64,000 bases of DNA, taken from NCBI RefSeq assembly GCF_014645355.1, contig NZ_BMLS01000008.1, positions 62,001 through 126,000 of the forward strand, in the 5' to 3' direction. Source of the stretch: Bowmanella pacifica. Its GTDB lineage: Bacteria > Pseudomonadota > Gammaproteobacteria > Enterobacterales > Alteromonadaceae. The notes beneath the pieces were generated by a model, which worked only from the letters and a program-made list of their open reading frames with translations, had not been told where the DNA came from and searched no databases. A program made the translations under genes and the position numbers. Of this stretch, positions 63,992-64,000 are shown piece after piece; positions within the stretch are counted from its first letter, which is position 1, and the number at the start of each line of letters is the position of its first letter.

Positions 63992-64000
63992 CGGCTGAGT

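Overview
The window looks like a chromosomal segment of a marine or aquatic gammaproteobacterium in the order Alteromonadales, probably Alteromonadaceae. This rests on gene order and protein similarity recalled from known families, not on a database search. Two conserved housekeeping clusters are intact: miaB-phoH(ybeZ)-ybeY-corC(ybeX)-lnt, and lolB-ispE-prs divergent from hemA-prfA-prmC-sirB2-sirB1-kdsA. gcvA-ygdD-rlmM lie together as in enterics. No phage, integrase, transposase gene, rRNA or CRISPR array was seen. About fifty-five protein genes and four tRNAs are supported.

Layout. 1-1819 (-) is the 5' part of a CBS-PAS-GGDEF c-di-GMP enzyme that runs off the left edge. 2075-7154 (+) is a probable zinc-uptake operon: a His-rich ZnuD-like TonB receptor, a His-rich beta-propeller outer-membrane lipoprotein resembling AztD, a YeiR-type COG0523 GTPase and a small membrane protein, preceded by two Zur-like palindromes. 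7184-20408 mixes an exported SRPBCC protein, a LonB/LonH-type protease, a helical-repeat protein, a DoxX/HvfX-like membrane protein, SpoVR, a pirin, a DUF4153 membrane protein, an M13 peptidase lipoprotein and UshA. 20547-29671 carries a DUF1232 protein, a small lipoprotein, the yeaH-prkA stress pair, an M3 peptidase, DUF805, a divergent ZapE and a GST. 29666-32129 is a MocR regulator divergent from a DMT exporter with an obvious operator between them. 32207-33334 is a GAF-HD-GYP phosphodiesterase. 33331-38738 (-) is miaB to lnt. 38879-45530 holds a DMT transporter, an acyl-CoA ligase, a UbiF-like hydroxylase and an AGCS symporter. 45661-46008 (-) is tRNA Met-Leu-Gln-Gln. 46386-51948 (-) is ychF, pth, rplY, a lipoprotein, prs, ispE and lolB, with a MITE-like hairpin between ispE and prs. 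52076-60446 (+) is the hemA to kdsA cluster with a response-regulator/HD-GYP gene and a DUF819 permease added. 60579-63991 ends with a small exported protein and the gcvA-hydrolase-ygdD-rlmM operon.

How the parts work together. Three genes act on c-di-GMP: one GGDEF and two HD-GYP proteins, each with a different sensor. SpoVR, YeaH and PrkA form a known stress/starvation functional set, but here SpoVR sits 8 kb from the other two. The zinc operon would span the outer membrane (receptor), its periplasmic face (lipoprotein) and the cytosol (GTPase metallochaperone). It is the strongest candidate for a system not described in this form.
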